Below are positions 19,673 to 28,193 of a DNA stretch of 64,000 bases, one piece after another; position 1 is the first letter of the stretch; every line of letters starts with the position of its first letter. A program made the translations under genes and the position numbers. The notes beneath the pieces were generated by a model. That model was not told where the DNA came from, made no database searches, and saw nothing but the letters and a program-made list of their open reading frames with translations. The stretch lies in assembly GCF_028816475.1 (NCBI RefSeq), contig NZ_CP118247.1:2596001-2660000 (forward strand). The letters run 5' to 3'. The stretch comes from Devosia rhodophyticola (GTDB taxonomy: Bacteria; Pseudomonadota; Alphaproteobacteria; Rhizobiales; Devosiaceae).

Positions 19673-19894
19673 ATGGCAAGAAAGCCAACCGCGCGCAGCG
19701 AATTTGTGATGTTCGATGTAATTTATGAAGATGGCAGCCAGCGCTCCAACCGTAAGGTCGACGCCAGTCTGCTTGGCGGGCTTGATGGCGATGAGCCGGC
19801 CCGCACCGCGATCATGGAGCAGGATCAGGCTATTTCGGAAAAGTCCGGCATTCCGCCTTTGGCGATCAAGTCCATCAAGCGCTCGGGTAAATAG
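19673..19894 (+). CDS. small hypothetical protein
   Basis: The 73-residue product starts MARKPTARSEFVMFDVIYED with GGAG at 19661-19664; the GTG at 19664 inside that motif is unlikely as the start. The sequence has a strand-rich middle (FDVIYEDGSQRSNRKVD) and a basic tail. It is small, well framed and lies in the rpoD downstream cluster, so it is probably real, but I do not recognise it. Confidence 0.65.
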   Translation: MARKPTARSEFVMFDVIYEDGSQRSNRKVDASLLGGLDGDEPARTAIMEQDQAISEKSGIPPLAIKSIKRSGK

Positions 19895-19916
19895 ACAAAA
19901 TCCACCAGATAAACAA

Positions 19917-19942
19917 AAGCCCCGGCGGGCCGACCGGGGCTT
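19917..19942 (-). terminator. Rho-independent terminator of the 19979-20347 gene
   Basis: On the reverse strand AAGCCCCGG at 19934-19942 (read in reverse) pairs with CCGGGGCTT at 19917-19925 around an eight-base loop, followed by TTGTTT. It lies 37 bases after the stop of the proline/alanine-rich gene. On the forward strand there is no T run. Confidence 0.78.
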
Positions 19943-19978
19943 AGTTGCGCCGCCTGAGCGGCGCGAAGGTAATTCTTG

Positions 19979-20347
19979 TTATTGGGCAGCCGGCGCGGCG
20001 GCACCGTCAGCTGGTTCTGCAGCAGGGGCTGCGGGGGCAGCTTCAACGGCAGGAGCAGCTTCTGTAGCCGGGGCTGCATCAGTGGCTGGAACAACAGGGG
20101 CCTCAGTCATAGGGGCAGGAGCTGTTTCGGGCGCAGCTGGGACAGCGGGTGCTTCAACCGCAGGCGCGGCACCGGCATCGACTGCCGTGGACGTCCCGGA
20201 ATTGGCCGAGAAGATCAGATAACCAATAGCCAACAGGGCGAGCACGACGACGACGCCGACGAACCATGCTGTGCCATTGCTTTCACGCGTGTAGACCGCG
20301 CGGCTGCTATCATTGGAGTAGAGATTGTCACGATCGGGGGTTGCCAT
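19979..20347 (-). CDS. single-pass membrane protein with Ala/Pro-rich tail
   Basis: The 122-residue product starts MATPDRDNLYSNDSSRAVYT with AAAGGAG upstream. It has one membrane helix at about residues 28-47 (WFVGVVVVLALLAIGYLIF) and an outer tail made almost only of A, P, E and V. This is a cell-envelope layout; the tail could cross the periplasm or bind the wall. It resembles the stalk of the OmpA-type protein encoded just downstream of it on the same strand. No known family was recognised. A strong terminator follows. Confidence 0.7.
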   Translation of the reverse strand: MATPDRDNLYSNDSSRAVYTRESNGTAWFVGVVVVLALLAIGYLIFSANSGTSTAVDAGAAPAVEAPAVPAAPETAPAPMTEAPVVPATDAAPATEAAPAVEAAPAAPAAEPADGAAAPAAQ

Positions 20348-20553
20348 GATCTGGCTCCTTTGTTTCACCGTACGGCAAGAGAACGCGGGCACTGATGAAT
20401 CGTTCCCGAAAATGTGTTCACCGCAAGAATTCTATATTTTCCATATATTTCAATGATGTAGTCTCGTATCGCGCGCAATATTGGTCGGAATGAAGGAAAA
20501 AAATGGTGTTGAGCCGGCCTTCTGTCCGGCCAGTGTTGCAGATGCGCAATAAA

Positions 20554-20576
20554 AAGCCGGGCACTGGGCCCGGCTT
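20554..20576 (-). terminator. Rho-independent terminator of the OmpA-type gene
   Basis: AAGCCGGGC at 20554-20562 pairs perfectly with GCCCGGCTT at 20568-20576. Read on the reverse strand, it is followed by TTTATT, 25 bases after the stop of the OmpA-type gene at 20601. Confidence 0.82.
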
Positions 20577-20600
20577 CATCTCAATCAGAACCGACGTCGA

Positions 20601-22817
20601 TCACCTCGATGCAACCGGGGCGACCAGTGGGGTGATCCGGCGAATGGTGACGCGGCGGTTGGCCCGTTCAGCCATTTCGGTGCGGATTTTTAGATACCGC
20701 TCGCCATAGCCCTGGGTGGCCAGGTTTTCGGGCGGGATCTGGTAGAAGTCGGTCAGGATGCGGGCCACTGTGGCCGCGCGCAGGTCCGACAATTGCAGGT
20801 TTGATATTTCCGACCCCACCGCATCGGTGTGACCTTCGATCAGGAAGGTTTCAGCCGGGTTGGTGCGCAGCAATTGCGTCATTGCGGCGGCCACCTTGCT
20901 CAAGGCACCGACCTGGTCGCGACTGATCGAGGCTGCGCCGGTATCGAAAGTCAAACCGCCCACTTCGAGTTTGCGCACGCTGTCGCGAACGCGGGCTGAG
21001 CGTTTGACTTCGTCAATCGAATAAAGCCGCGCGACCTGTTCCACCGGCGGTTGTCGGAAGAAGGTTGCAACCTGCTCCTCGTCGGCATTGCGGGCATCAA
21101 TGACATATTGATCGACCGGAATATTGAGGCGCAGCGGGGGCAGGTCCTGACCGGGGTCACGCCATTCCAGCAAGTCTTCATCATAGCGGTCGTCAAAATA
21201 GGCCAAGATATATTCGCGCCCGTCCGGATCAATCTTGGAGCGACGCAGGACGTCGCCATTGCGATTGCGCACGGTCACGATCTGCCAGCCGTCGGCCCGC
21301 ACAATGGTTTCGCGCACGCGTCCGTTGCCCAGACGATCATAGTAGATTTCGTCCTGACCTTCGGCATCGAGGAAGCGGTCGGTATCTTGCCCCCGATTTT
21401 CAACGATCAGCTGGCTGCCTACCTGCAAGATGACCTGGGTGAGCGTGTTGCCGAAGCTGGCCTCGACATTGTTTTGCTGAACCGCCGTCGTGTTGGTCGA
21501 ATTGTCGACGGTGTTGTTGGTGGTGTTATTCGTCGTATTATTGGTCACATTGTTGGTCGTGGTGACATTGGTCTGGTTGATCACCGTGACGTTTTGCGGC
21601 ATCTCCTGGGGGGCCGCTTGCTGGGCCTCTATGCGTTCGCCCTGTTCCTCGTTAACCGGCTGAATTTCAGCGGCATCGGGCGCAAAATTTGCCTGTGACG
21701 CCTGATCATCGGCTGGTGGTGGCTCGGCCGGTGCTTCGGGCGCTGCTTCAGCTGCAGGCTGGTTGGCATCGGCGGGCGTTGCCTGTTCATCCTTGGCACT
21801 ATCAAGAACCGGGGCTACCTGTTCCTGGGTGACGCCTTCTGGCAGATCTTCGATAGTTTCGGTGGGCTCTGCGGGCGCTTCCGTGGGTGCTGCTGCTGGT
21901 GTTTCAGCAGGTGCAGCGGGTTGTTCCACCGCTCCAGCCGCGGCGGGCGGTGGAGCAGGCAGTTCCAAACCATAATTGGCCAGACATGCTGCCGTGTCGG
22001 GGAAGTTTGCCTGCTGACAAAGTGCATCAATCTGTTGTTGGGCAGCTGCCATTTTGGCGTCGGCCTCGGCGCGTTCGCCACCAGCCAGAATATCGGCAAT
22101 AGCGTCATTATAAATATCGATCTGAGCTTGCAAATCGGCTGAGATATCTACTGTGGCTTCAGCCGGTGCTGATTGTTCAGCGGCAGGGGCTTGCTGTTCG
22201 GCAGGCGCTGCCTGTTCAGCCGGAGCCGCTTCTTCGGCAGGAGCCGGTTGCTCGGCGGGGGCCGCCTGTTCAGCTGGAGCCGGTTCGACCGCTGCTGGTT
22301 GCTCGGCTGGGGTTATCTGTTCAGGCGCAACCGGCTCTGGCGCAGGCTCCGGCTGAGGTTCGGGCGCGGGCACAGCCTCAGGTTGCGGCTCTGGCTCTGG
22401 TGCAACTTCAGGTTGCGGCTCAGGTTCTGGCGCAACCTCAGGTTGCGGCTCAGGTTCTGGTGCAACTTCAGGCTGCGGTTCTGGCTCTGGCGCGGCTTCA
22501 GGCGCAGGCTCTGGCGCGGCTTCAGGCGCAGGCGCTGGTTCAGCGGCAGGCGCCGGTTCGGCGGCAGGCGCCGGTTCGGCGGCGGGAGCGGTCAGGGCGG
22601 CAATACATTCGTCAACGCTAGCGTAACCAGCCACAATGCATTGCTCGTTAAAAGCGTTCTGGGCAGTCTTCAGGGCGGCTGCGTCGCCGCTGTTCTGGGC
22701 GGTTACAAAAGCCTGATAGGCGGCAACAAGGCCGCTGTCCTGCGCGCTGACGGTGAGCGGGGACAAGGTCAGTAACCCAAGACTGGTGCCGGTAAGCAGC
22801 CAATTTCGAAAGCGCAT
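20601..22817 (-). CDS. OmpA-family envelope protein with long Pro/Glu/Ala stalk
   Basis: The 738-residue protein has a Sec signal peptide ([20 protein letters not shown], cut near VSAQ). Then come a small cysteine-containing domain and a stalk at about residues 80-215 built from [10 protein letters not shown] and [10 protein letters not shown] repeats. A second such region follows, then a run rich in N and T ([12 protein letters not shown]) and a soluble domain. The C-terminal OmpA/peptidoglycan-binding domain ([42 protein letters not shown]) carries the usual binding Asp and Arg. It probably tethers the outer layer to the wall. AAGGAAAACC precedes the start at 22817. Confidence 0.87.
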   Translation of the reverse strand: MRFRNWLLTGTSLGLLTLSPLTVSAQDSGLVAAYQAFVTAQNSGDAAALKTAQNAFNEQCIVAGYASVDECIAALTAPAAEPAPAAEPAPAAEPAPAPEAAPEPAPEAAPEPEPQPEVAPEPEPQPEVAPEPEPQPEVAPEPEPQPEAVPAPEPQPEPAPEPVAPEQITPAEQPAAVEPAPAEQAAPAEQPAPAEEAAPAEQAAPAEQQAPAAEQSAPAEATVDISADLQAQIDIYNDAIADILAGGERAEADAKMAAAQQQIDALCQQANFPDTAACLANYGLELPAPPPAAAGAVEQPAAPAETPAAAPTEAPAEPTETIEDLPEGVTQEQVAPVLDSAKDEQATPADANQPAAEAAPEAPAEPPPADDQASQANFAPDAAEIQPVNEEQGERIEAQQAAPQEMPQNVTVINQTNVTTTNNVTNNTTNNTTNNTVDNSTNTTAVQQNNVEASFGNTLTQVILQVGSQLIVENRGQDTDRFLDAEGQDEIYYDRLGNGRVRETIVRADGWQIVTVRNRNGDVLRRSKIDPDGREYILAYFDDRYDEDLLEWRDPGQDLPPLRLNIPVDQYVIDARNADEEQVATFFRQPPVEQVARLYSIDEVKRSARVRDSVRKLEVGGLTFDTGAASISRDQVGALSKVAAAMTQLLRTNPAETFLIEGHTDAVGSEISNLQLSDLRAATVARILTDFYQIPPENLATQGYGERYLKIRTEMAERANRRVTIRRITPLVAPVASR
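22381..22500 (-). repeat. four tandem 30-base coding repeats in the OmpA-type stalk
   Basis: Four consecutive 30-base units (22381-22410, 22411-22440, 22441-22470, 22471-22500) encode the ten-residue unit [10 protein letters not shown] with only a few base differences. They could change number by slippage or recombination without breaking the frame. Confidence 0.88.
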
Positions 22818-23075
22818 GTTGGTTTTCCTTTGGTCAAACGTCGAGTTGAGCCAGCATCGCGATGGCAAGGTGAACGGGATATGAACGGAAGCGCACGTTC
22901 AAATTCGACGTGGCTTCCCGATAAGGTTAGCAACTCCAAGGCTCTGGGAAAGTTCCGAACCTTGCCAAGCGCCAGACCATATGCTGATCGTGGCCTCATT
23001 GCGGCAGAATGGCTGGCGCGCGCAAAAGGGAAGTGGCAGGGTGGCGCGGTTTTGCAGAGGAGAGGGATTCGCGCA

Positions 23076-23906
23076 ATGGATTGGGGGACGATCGTTGGCC
23101 TGTGGCCGTTTGTTCTGGGGTTGATGATCACCGGCGTGGTTTCCGGGGTTGCCGCAGGATTGCTGGGCGTCGGTGGCGGGGCGGTTATTGTGCCGGCTCT
23201 GGCAACCGCGCTTGCCTGGTTGGGCTATGACACCAATCTGGTCATGCATGTTGCGGTTGGTTCCTCGCTCGCCATTATCATTCCCACCGGGTTGATGAGT
23301 GCACGATCCCATTATCGCCGGGGCGCGCTGGACCTCGAAACGCTTAAACTCTGGGTGCCCTTCATTGTGGCGGGTACTTTGCTGGGCGGACTGATGGCCG
23401 GGCTGTTTTCTGGCAATGTGCTGCGCATCATCTTTGCTGTCATGGCATTTGTGATTGCGATCAACATCGTTTTTTCGTTTCAAACCAAGCTGATGGGCCA
23501 TTTGCATGGCTCAAAGTTGACGCACCGGATCTCGGCGTTCGTGGTTGGCTATATTTCGGCGATGATGGGGATTGGCGGCGGCTCGTTGAGTGTGCCGACG
23601 CAGGTGGCGTTCGGGGCGCCCATTCACCGCGCCGTTGGCACCTCGGCCGCATTGGGCGTTGCAATCGCCATTTCGGGCACCATTGGTTTTATCATTTCGG
23701 GGTGGGGCGTTGCGGGCACGCCGCCGTTCAGCGTCGGCTACGTCAATCTGATCGCGCTGGTACTGGTGGGTGTTCTGGCAGCCACTTTTGCGCCGGTGGG
23801 GGCGACACTGGCGCATCGGTTGGACCAAAAAACGCTCAAATATGTCTTTGCCGGATTTCTGGTTCTGGTCGGGCTTAACATGCTGTGGAAGGTCATGGCC
23901 GGTTAG
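23076..23906 (+). CDS. sulfite exporter TauE/SafE family transporter
   Basis: The 276-residue protein has about eight membrane helices and the two repeated family motifs near GLLGVGGGAVIVPAL (first half) and AMMGIGGGSLSVPTQVAFG (second half). The family moves sulfite, sulfoacetate, taurine products or other organic anions. The start at 23076 follows GGAGAGGG at 23058-23065. The gene lies 5 kb before the sulfatase island and is not in its operons, so a role in sulfate or sulfite removal there cannot be claimed. Confidence 0.85.
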   Translation: MDWGTIVGLWPFVLGLMITGVVSGVAAGLLGVGGGAVIVPALATALAWLGYDTNLVMHVAVGSSLAIIIPTGLMSARSHYRRGALDLETLKLWVPFIVAGTLLGGLMAGLFSGNVLRIIFAVMAFVIAINIVFSFQTKLMGHLHGSKLTHRISAFVVGYISAMMGIGGGSLSVPTQVAFGAPIHRAVGTSAALGVAIAISGTIGFIISGWGVAGTPPFSVGYVNLIALVLVGVLAATFAPVGATLAHRLDQKTLKYVFAGFLVLVGLNMLWKVMAG

Positions 23907-23912
23907 GAGGTC

Positions 23913-23973
23913 GGTGGAGACGGTTGACTACGACGGCCATCTCCACCTTCCCCGGCCCCTCGAAAAAGAGGGG
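23913..23973. terminator. inverted repeats between convergent genes
   Basis: Two hairpins lie in the 73 bases between the convergent TauE/SafE and SIMPL genes. GGTGGAGA at 23913-23920 pairs with TCTCCACC at 23940-23947, and CCCCTC at 23956-23961 pairs with GAGGGG at 23968-23973 around an A-rich loop. No strong T run follows, so termination strength is doubtful; the layout also resembles dispersed intergenic repeats. Confidence 0.45.
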
Positions 23974-23979
23974 AACAGG

Positions 23980-24696
23980 TTATTGGGATTGGGACAAATC
24001 CCACTTTACTGAAACATCAGCGGAGAAAGTTAGTTCCCCAGCTTCGACAGGAACATCGGCACGCGGGGCGGCTTCTGCCATCGCCTTGACCATATATGGC
24101 TGGGGAGGGGCGTAGTTCTGCACCTCTTCAATCGTGACGATATCGCCCAGTGTGCCATTGGCCGCTGTTGCGTAGAGTTCGGCGTTGCCTAGAGCATCAG
24201 CAAAGGCCTGCTTGCGGGCCTGTTTATAAAGATCGCTCGGATCGGCCACGGCAAAGGTCACGCCGTTAATAGTGTTGGCGCCAATGGTGACAGCTCGGTC
24301 CAAAACGCCGCCCAGCGTATCAAGGGCGCGTACGCGCACAGTTACCGAATTTGAGACCTGATAGCCGCTGATTTTGGGCGGTTGGTTGTATCCTGAGGGC
24401 GTACGCTGGTCGGAATAGACGTAATTCGGATTGACCGAAAAGCCCGAGGTCTGGATGTCGCGGGGCTGGATGCCCGCATCCTTGAGCGTTGCGATAAGCT
24501 CGGCCATGGCGGCGGTGTTTTGGTCAAACGCATCGCGGGCGGTGGTGCCCTGGGTGGTGACGCCCGAGGTCACATAGGCGGTATCGGGCGCAGCGCTCAC
24601 TTCACCGTGCCCGTTGATCGCAATGGTTCCGGCAAGGGTTGGGCTGGCCATTGCAGCGAAGAGGGCCACAGGGGCGAGGGCGAGAAATGTTCGCAT
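23980..24696 (-). CDS. SIMPL domain (DUF541) periplasmic protein
   Basis: The 238-residue product has a signal peptide (MRTFLALAPVALFAAMASP, cut near TLAG). The mature part has the SIMPL/DUF541 landmarks INGHGEVSAAPDTAYV, IQTSGFSVNPNYVYSD and ARKQAFADALGNAELYA. Members such as E. coli YggE reduce oxidative stress damage by an unclear mechanism. GGAG lies before the start at 24696. The gene is alone. Confidence 0.88.
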   Translation of the reverse strand: MRTFLALAPVALFAAMASPTLAGTIAINGHGEVSAAPDTAYVTSGVTTQGTTARDAFDQNTAAMAELIATLKDAGIQPRDIQTSGFSVNPNYVYSDQRTPSGYNQPPKISGYQVSNSVTVRVRALDTLGGVLDRAVTIGANTINGVTFAVADPSDLYKQARKQAFADALGNAELYATAANGTLGDIVTIEEVQNYAPPQPYMVKAMAEAAPRADVPVEAGELTFSADVSVKWDLSQSQ

Positions 24697-24890
24697 GGTT
24701 CGGCTCCAAAAATTGTTGGTGGCACGTCTCGCCACTGAATACGTCAGTATTTGGGCATGGATGAATGGGAGTTGAACGAGGTGTGGAAAACGAAGTTAGC
24801 CTAAGGTCGTGGTCCAAATCGCATTTGCAAGGCTTGCATGGCGACACAACGGTGGGTTAGCAAGGCGCTAACATTTTACAGGGGATGGAA

Positions 24891-26045
24891 ATGGACAGAA
24901 CGGCTTTGCCTGAAAATGGCGTGCTGATCGGGCGGGCGCGTGTGCCGGGCTTTGCCCATCCACGGGCGGTGAGCGTCCGTGACGGGCGGCTGGTGGATAT
25001 TACGGCGACCGGTGCGGCCACAGTGCGCGATATCGCCGAGGGTGAAGCCCCGGTTGCCCATGTGCGCAATGCCGCTGGCACTGATCTGGGTGACGTCAAC
25101 GACATTCTGGCCAATAGCTGGGCTGAAAAATGCGATAACAATCGCGCCAGCCTGTTGTCGCCGATCGATTTGCAGGCGATCAAGGCGTCCGGCGTAACCT
25201 TTGTCGTGTCGCTCCTCGAGCGGGTGATTGAGGAGCAGGCGCGGGGCGACAAGGCGCGTGCCGATGCGTTGCGGACAGAAATTCTGGGTCTTATCGGCAC
25301 TGATCTGTCGGAACTGGTGCCGGGTTCGGAAACGGCGATGCAGGTCAAGGCGGCGCTGATAGAGCGCGGCGTGTGGAGCCAGTATCTCGAAGTGGGGATC
25401 GGGCCGGACGCGGAGATTTTCACCAAGGGGCAGCCGATGAGTTCGGTCGGATTTGGGGCCGATGTCGGCCTGCATCCGGTTTCGAGCTGGAACAATCCCG
25501 AGCCCGAAGTTGCCCTTCTGATCACCAGCGCTGGCAATATCATCGGCGCAACGCTGGGCAATGATGTGAATTTGCGCGATGTCGAAGGGCGTTCGGCGCT
25601 GCTGCTGGGCAAGGCCAAGGACAATAATGCTTCGGGCTCGCTCGGACCATTCATTCGCCTGTTTGACGAGACATTCACGCTTGAAACAATTTCAGCGGCG
25701 GAGATTGCGCTGAATGTTTCGGGTGAAGATGGATTTGAGCTGGTCGGCAATTCATCGATGAGCCAGATTTCGCGTACCCCTGAATCGCTGGTGGCGGCGA
25801 CCATCGGGCGGCATCATCAATATCCGGACGGGCTGGTGCTTTATCTTGGCACCATGTTTGCGCCGGTCCAGGATCGTGGCGGAGAAGGCAAAGGTTTCAC
25901 TCACAAAATAAATGATGTGGTCTCCATCTCGACACCGACGCTTGGCACCCTATCTAACAGAGTAAGGCTATCCACCGAATGCCCGCCCTGGACCTATGGC
26001 GCCAGCCATTTGATGCGCGATCTTTCGCGTGCCGACCTCCTCTGA
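24891..26045 (+). CDS. FAH-family dehydratase, AraD1-like (2-keto-3-deoxypentonate dehydratase)
   Basis: The 384-residue protein belongs to the fumarylacetoacetate hydrolase fold. The metal-site region is seen in EVALLITSAGNIIGATLGND, NLRDVEGRSALLLGKAKDNN and SLGPFIRLFDE. This wording and length match the AraD1-type dehydratases that turn 2-keto-3-deoxy-L-arabonate (or xylonate) into 2-oxoglutarate semialdehyde. The next gene, 30 bases on, is a semialdehyde dehydrogenase, which is the next step of that route. GGGG at 24881-24884 fits the ATG at 24891; the ATG at 24885 is too close. The exact sugar acid is inference. Confidence 0.8.
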   Translation: MDRTALPENGVLIGRARVPGFAHPRAVSVRDGRLVDITATGAATVRDIAEGEAPVAHVRNAAGTDLGDVNDILANSWAEKCDNNRASLLSPIDLQAIKASGVTFVVSLLERVIEEQARGDKARADALRTEILGLIGTDLSELVPGSETAMQVKAALIERGVWSQYLEVGIGPDAEIFTKGQPMSSVGFGADVGLHPVSSWNNPEPEVALLITSAGNIIGATLGNDVNLRDVEGRSALLLGKAKDNNASGSLGPFIRLFDETFTLETISAAEIALNVSGEDGFELVGNSSMSQISRTPESLVAATIGRHHQYPDGLVLYLGTMFAPVQDRGGEGKGFTHKINDVVSISTPTLGTLSNRVRLSTECPPWTYGASHLMRDLSRADLL

Positions 26046-26075
26046 TTTTTCCGAATTGAGCTAAAGGCTTTGATC

Positions 26076-27515
26076 ATGACCGACTTGCACAAGAACCTCA
26101 TCAATGGCGAATGGGTAGGCTCCGACGGCGCCGAGAACATCAATCCGTCCAACACCGCCGATGTTGTGGGGCTTTATTCGCGCGGCACGGTCGAGGACAC
26201 CAAGCAGGCGATTGCCGCCGCCAAGGCCGCATTTCCGGCATGGTCGCGCTCGGGCATTCTGGAGCGCCATGCCATCTTGCGCAAAACCGCTGATGAAATT
26301 CTGGCCCGCAAGCAGGAACTGGGTGAATTGCTCAGCCGTGAGGAAGGCAAGACCCTGCCTGAAGGCATTGGCGAGGTAACGCGCGCCGGTCAGATTTTTG
26401 ATTTTTATGCTGGTGAAACCCTGCGGCTCGCCGGTGAATTGATGCCAAGTGTGCGTCCCGGCATTGGCATTGAAATTACCCGCGAAGCTGTTGGCGTTGT
26501 CGGGATCATCACGCCGTGGAACTTCCCCATCGCCATTCCGGCCTGGAAAATTGCCCCGGCTCTTGCCTATGGCAACACGGTCGTGGTCAAGCCAGCCGAT
26601 CTGGTGCCGGGCTGCACCTGGGCCATTGTTGACATTTTGAAGCGCGCCGGGCTGCCCAATGGTGTTTTGAACCTGGTCATGGGCCGTGGTTCGGTTGTCG
26701 GGCAAACCATGCTCGACAGCAAGGACGTCAACGCCATCTCATTCACCGGCTCGGTGGGCACCGGCAAGCGCGTTGCTGCGGCCTCGATCGAGCATAACCG
26801 CAAGTTCCAGCTGGAAATGGGCGGCAAGAACCCGGTTGTGGTTCTGGACGATGCCGATCTCAAGATCGCGGTGGAAACCGTGGCGCAATCGGCTTTCTTT
26901 TCAACCGGCCAGCGGTGCACCGCGTCTTCGCGGGTGATCGTCACCGAAGGCATCCACGACAAGTTTGTGTCGGCGCTGGCCGAACGGGCCAAGGGCCTCA
27001 AGGTTGGTGATGCGCTGGCCAAGGGCACTGATATCGGGCCGGTGGTCGATGCCAGCCAGCTCAAGCAGGACACCGATTATATCGCTATCGGCAAGAATGA
27101 AGGCGCCAAGCTGGTTGCTGGTGGCGAACTGGTCAAGTGCGATACCGAAGGCTTCTATCTGCAGCCAACGCTGTTTACCGAAGCCAACAATCAGATGCGC
27201 ATTTCGCGCGAAGAAATTTTCGGTCCGGTGGCGTCGGTTATCCGGGTCAAGGATTATGACGAAGCGCTGGCGGTTTCCAACGACACCGATTTCGGTCTGT
27301 CGGCTGGTATTGTGACCACCTCGCTGAAATATGCGACCGATTTCAAGCGCAATGCAGAAGCGGGCATGGTGATGGTCAATCTGCCAACGGCGGGCGTTGA
27401 TTTCCACGTGCCATTCGGTGGGCGCAAGGGCTCGTCCTATGGCTCGCGCGAGCAAGGCAAATATGCGGCTGAATTCTTCACCGTAGTCAAGACGGCCTAT
27501 ACGTCGGCAGGCTAG
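26076..27515 (+). CDS. aldehyde dehydrogenase, 2-oxoglutarate semialdehyde dehydrogenase type
   Basis: The 479-residue NAD(P)-dependent enzyme has the catalytic Cys281 in STGQRCTASSR, the general base Glu247 in QLEMGGKNP, the cofactor motif FTGSVGTGKRV and the C-terminal PFGGRKGSSYGSREQGKYA. This last segment and the neighbour at 24891-26045 point to 2-oxoglutarate (2,5-dioxopentanoate) semialdehyde dehydrogenase, making 2-oxoglutarate at the end of the non-phosphorylative pentose pathway. AAAGG at 26063-26067 supports the ATG at 26076. A strong terminator follows, so the operon has two genes. Confidence 0.88.
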   Translation: MTDLHKNLINGEWVGSDGAENINPSNTADVVGLYSRGTVEDTKQAIAAAKAAFPAWSRSGILERHAILRKTADEILARKQELGELLSREEGKTLPEGIGEVTRAGQIFDFYAGETLRLAGELMPSVRPGIGIEITREAVGVVGIITPWNFPIAIPAWKIAPALAYGNTVVVKPADLVPGCTWAIVDILKRAGLPNGVLNLVMGRGSVVGQTMLDSKDVNAISFTGSVGTGKRVAAASIEHNRKFQLEMGGKNPVVVLDDADLKIAVETVAQSAFFSTGQRCTASSRVIVTEGIHDKFVSALAERAKGLKVGDALAKGTDIGPVVDASQLKQDTDYIAIGKNEGAKLVAGGELVKCDTEGFYLQPTLFTEANNQMRISREEIFGPVASVIRVKDYDEALAVSNDTDFGLSAGIVTTSLKYATDFKRNAEAGMVMVNLPTAGVDFHVPFGGRKGSSYGSREQGKYAAEFFTVVKTAYTSAG

Positions 27516-27542
27516 GCGCGCCTTTCGGTTTGCAAGGTTTGG

Positions 27543-27569
27543 GTGCCCCGGATTGCCGGGGCACTTTTT
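27543..27569 (+). terminator. Rho-independent terminator
   Basis: GTGCCCCGG at 27543-27551 pairs perfectly with CCGGGGCAC at 27556-27564 around a four-base loop, followed by TTTTTG. It lies 28 bases after the dehydrogenase stop and ends the two-gene pentose-type operon. Confidence 0.9.
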
Positions 27570-27578
27570 GTTTGGCGA

Positions 27579-27977
27579 TTATTTTGAATCGGCCTGATCG
27601 ATGGCCCAGCTGACGCCGAACGGGTCTTTGACCTGGCCATAAATATCGCCCCAGAACTGCTTTTCCAGCTTCATCGAGACAGTACATCCGGCGGCCACGG
27701 CGCGATCCCACCATTTTTGGGCGTCATCGACCTGAATGTGGAGATTAAAGGCCTGCGGCATGGTTATAGCGCTGCCAAATTCGGGGAAGAAATCGCAGAG
27801 GAAAATCGGTGCGCCATTGATCTCGATAGTGGCGTGCATGATGCGGGTTTTATCATCGGCGAGCATGACATCGCGTTCGACGGCATCAAATGCCTTTTTG
27901 TAAAAGTCGATGGCGTCGCGGGCGCCATTGATGCTGAGGTAGGGCGTAATGCCCGAAATTGCTGCGGGGTCGGCCAT
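27579..27977 (-). CDS. VOC/PhnB-like glyoxalase-fold protein
   Basis: The 132-residue product has the PhnB-like vicinal oxygen chelate fold: TPYLSINGARDAIDFYKKAF at the start of the module, then HATIEINGAPIFLCDFFPE, LHIQVDDAQKWWDRAVAAG and WGDIYGQVKDPFGVSW. Such proteins bind a metal and act in varied small-molecule reactions; no substrate can be named. GGAGGGA lies before the start at 27977. The gene is alone and just left of the sulfatase island. Confidence 0.85.
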   Translation of the reverse strand: MADPAAISGITPYLSINGARDAIDFYKKAFDAVERDVMLADDKTRIMHATIEINGAPIFLCDFFPEFGSAITMPQAFNLHIQVDDAQKWWDRAVAAGCTVSMKLEKQFWGDIYGQVKDPFGVSWAIDQADSK

Positions 27978-28080
27978 ATTGAGATCCCTCCAACTGTCGT
28001 GCCCGCGCGCCGGGGATCGGCGGTGGGACGACTGCGCAAAAATATGCGCCATGTGGGTGGGAGCTACAAGTGCGCGCTGA

Positions 28081-28111
28081 TTGACACGGAGCGATCAAGA
28101 AAACCTATCGG
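28081..28111 (+). promoter_or_regulatory. possible sigma-70 promoter of the first sulfatase gene
   Basis: A perfect -35 hexamer TTGACA is at 28081-28086, with TATCGG at 28106-28111 as a weak -10 at a spacing of 19 bases. It is 83 bases before the start codon of the sulfatase gene. The spacing is longer than ideal. Confidence 0.33.
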
Positions 28112-28193
28112 GGACCGAACAAAACGCACTGTCCTATTTTTCAGGGATGGTTAGGTTGCGCCAGCGAGATGCGCGACTGGAAGGATATGGCCG

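Noticed and set aside
22153..22775. Forward-strand open frames rich in Ala or Arg over the OmpA-type gene
   Set aside because: They come from the repeated Pro/Glu/Ala codons of the reverse-strand gene read backwards and have no start signals or family features.
23076..23906. TauE/SafE transporter as the sulfate or sulfite exporter of the island
   Set aside because: It is 5 kb away with unrelated genes between, and the sulfatases release sulfate, not sulfite, so a link is not supported.
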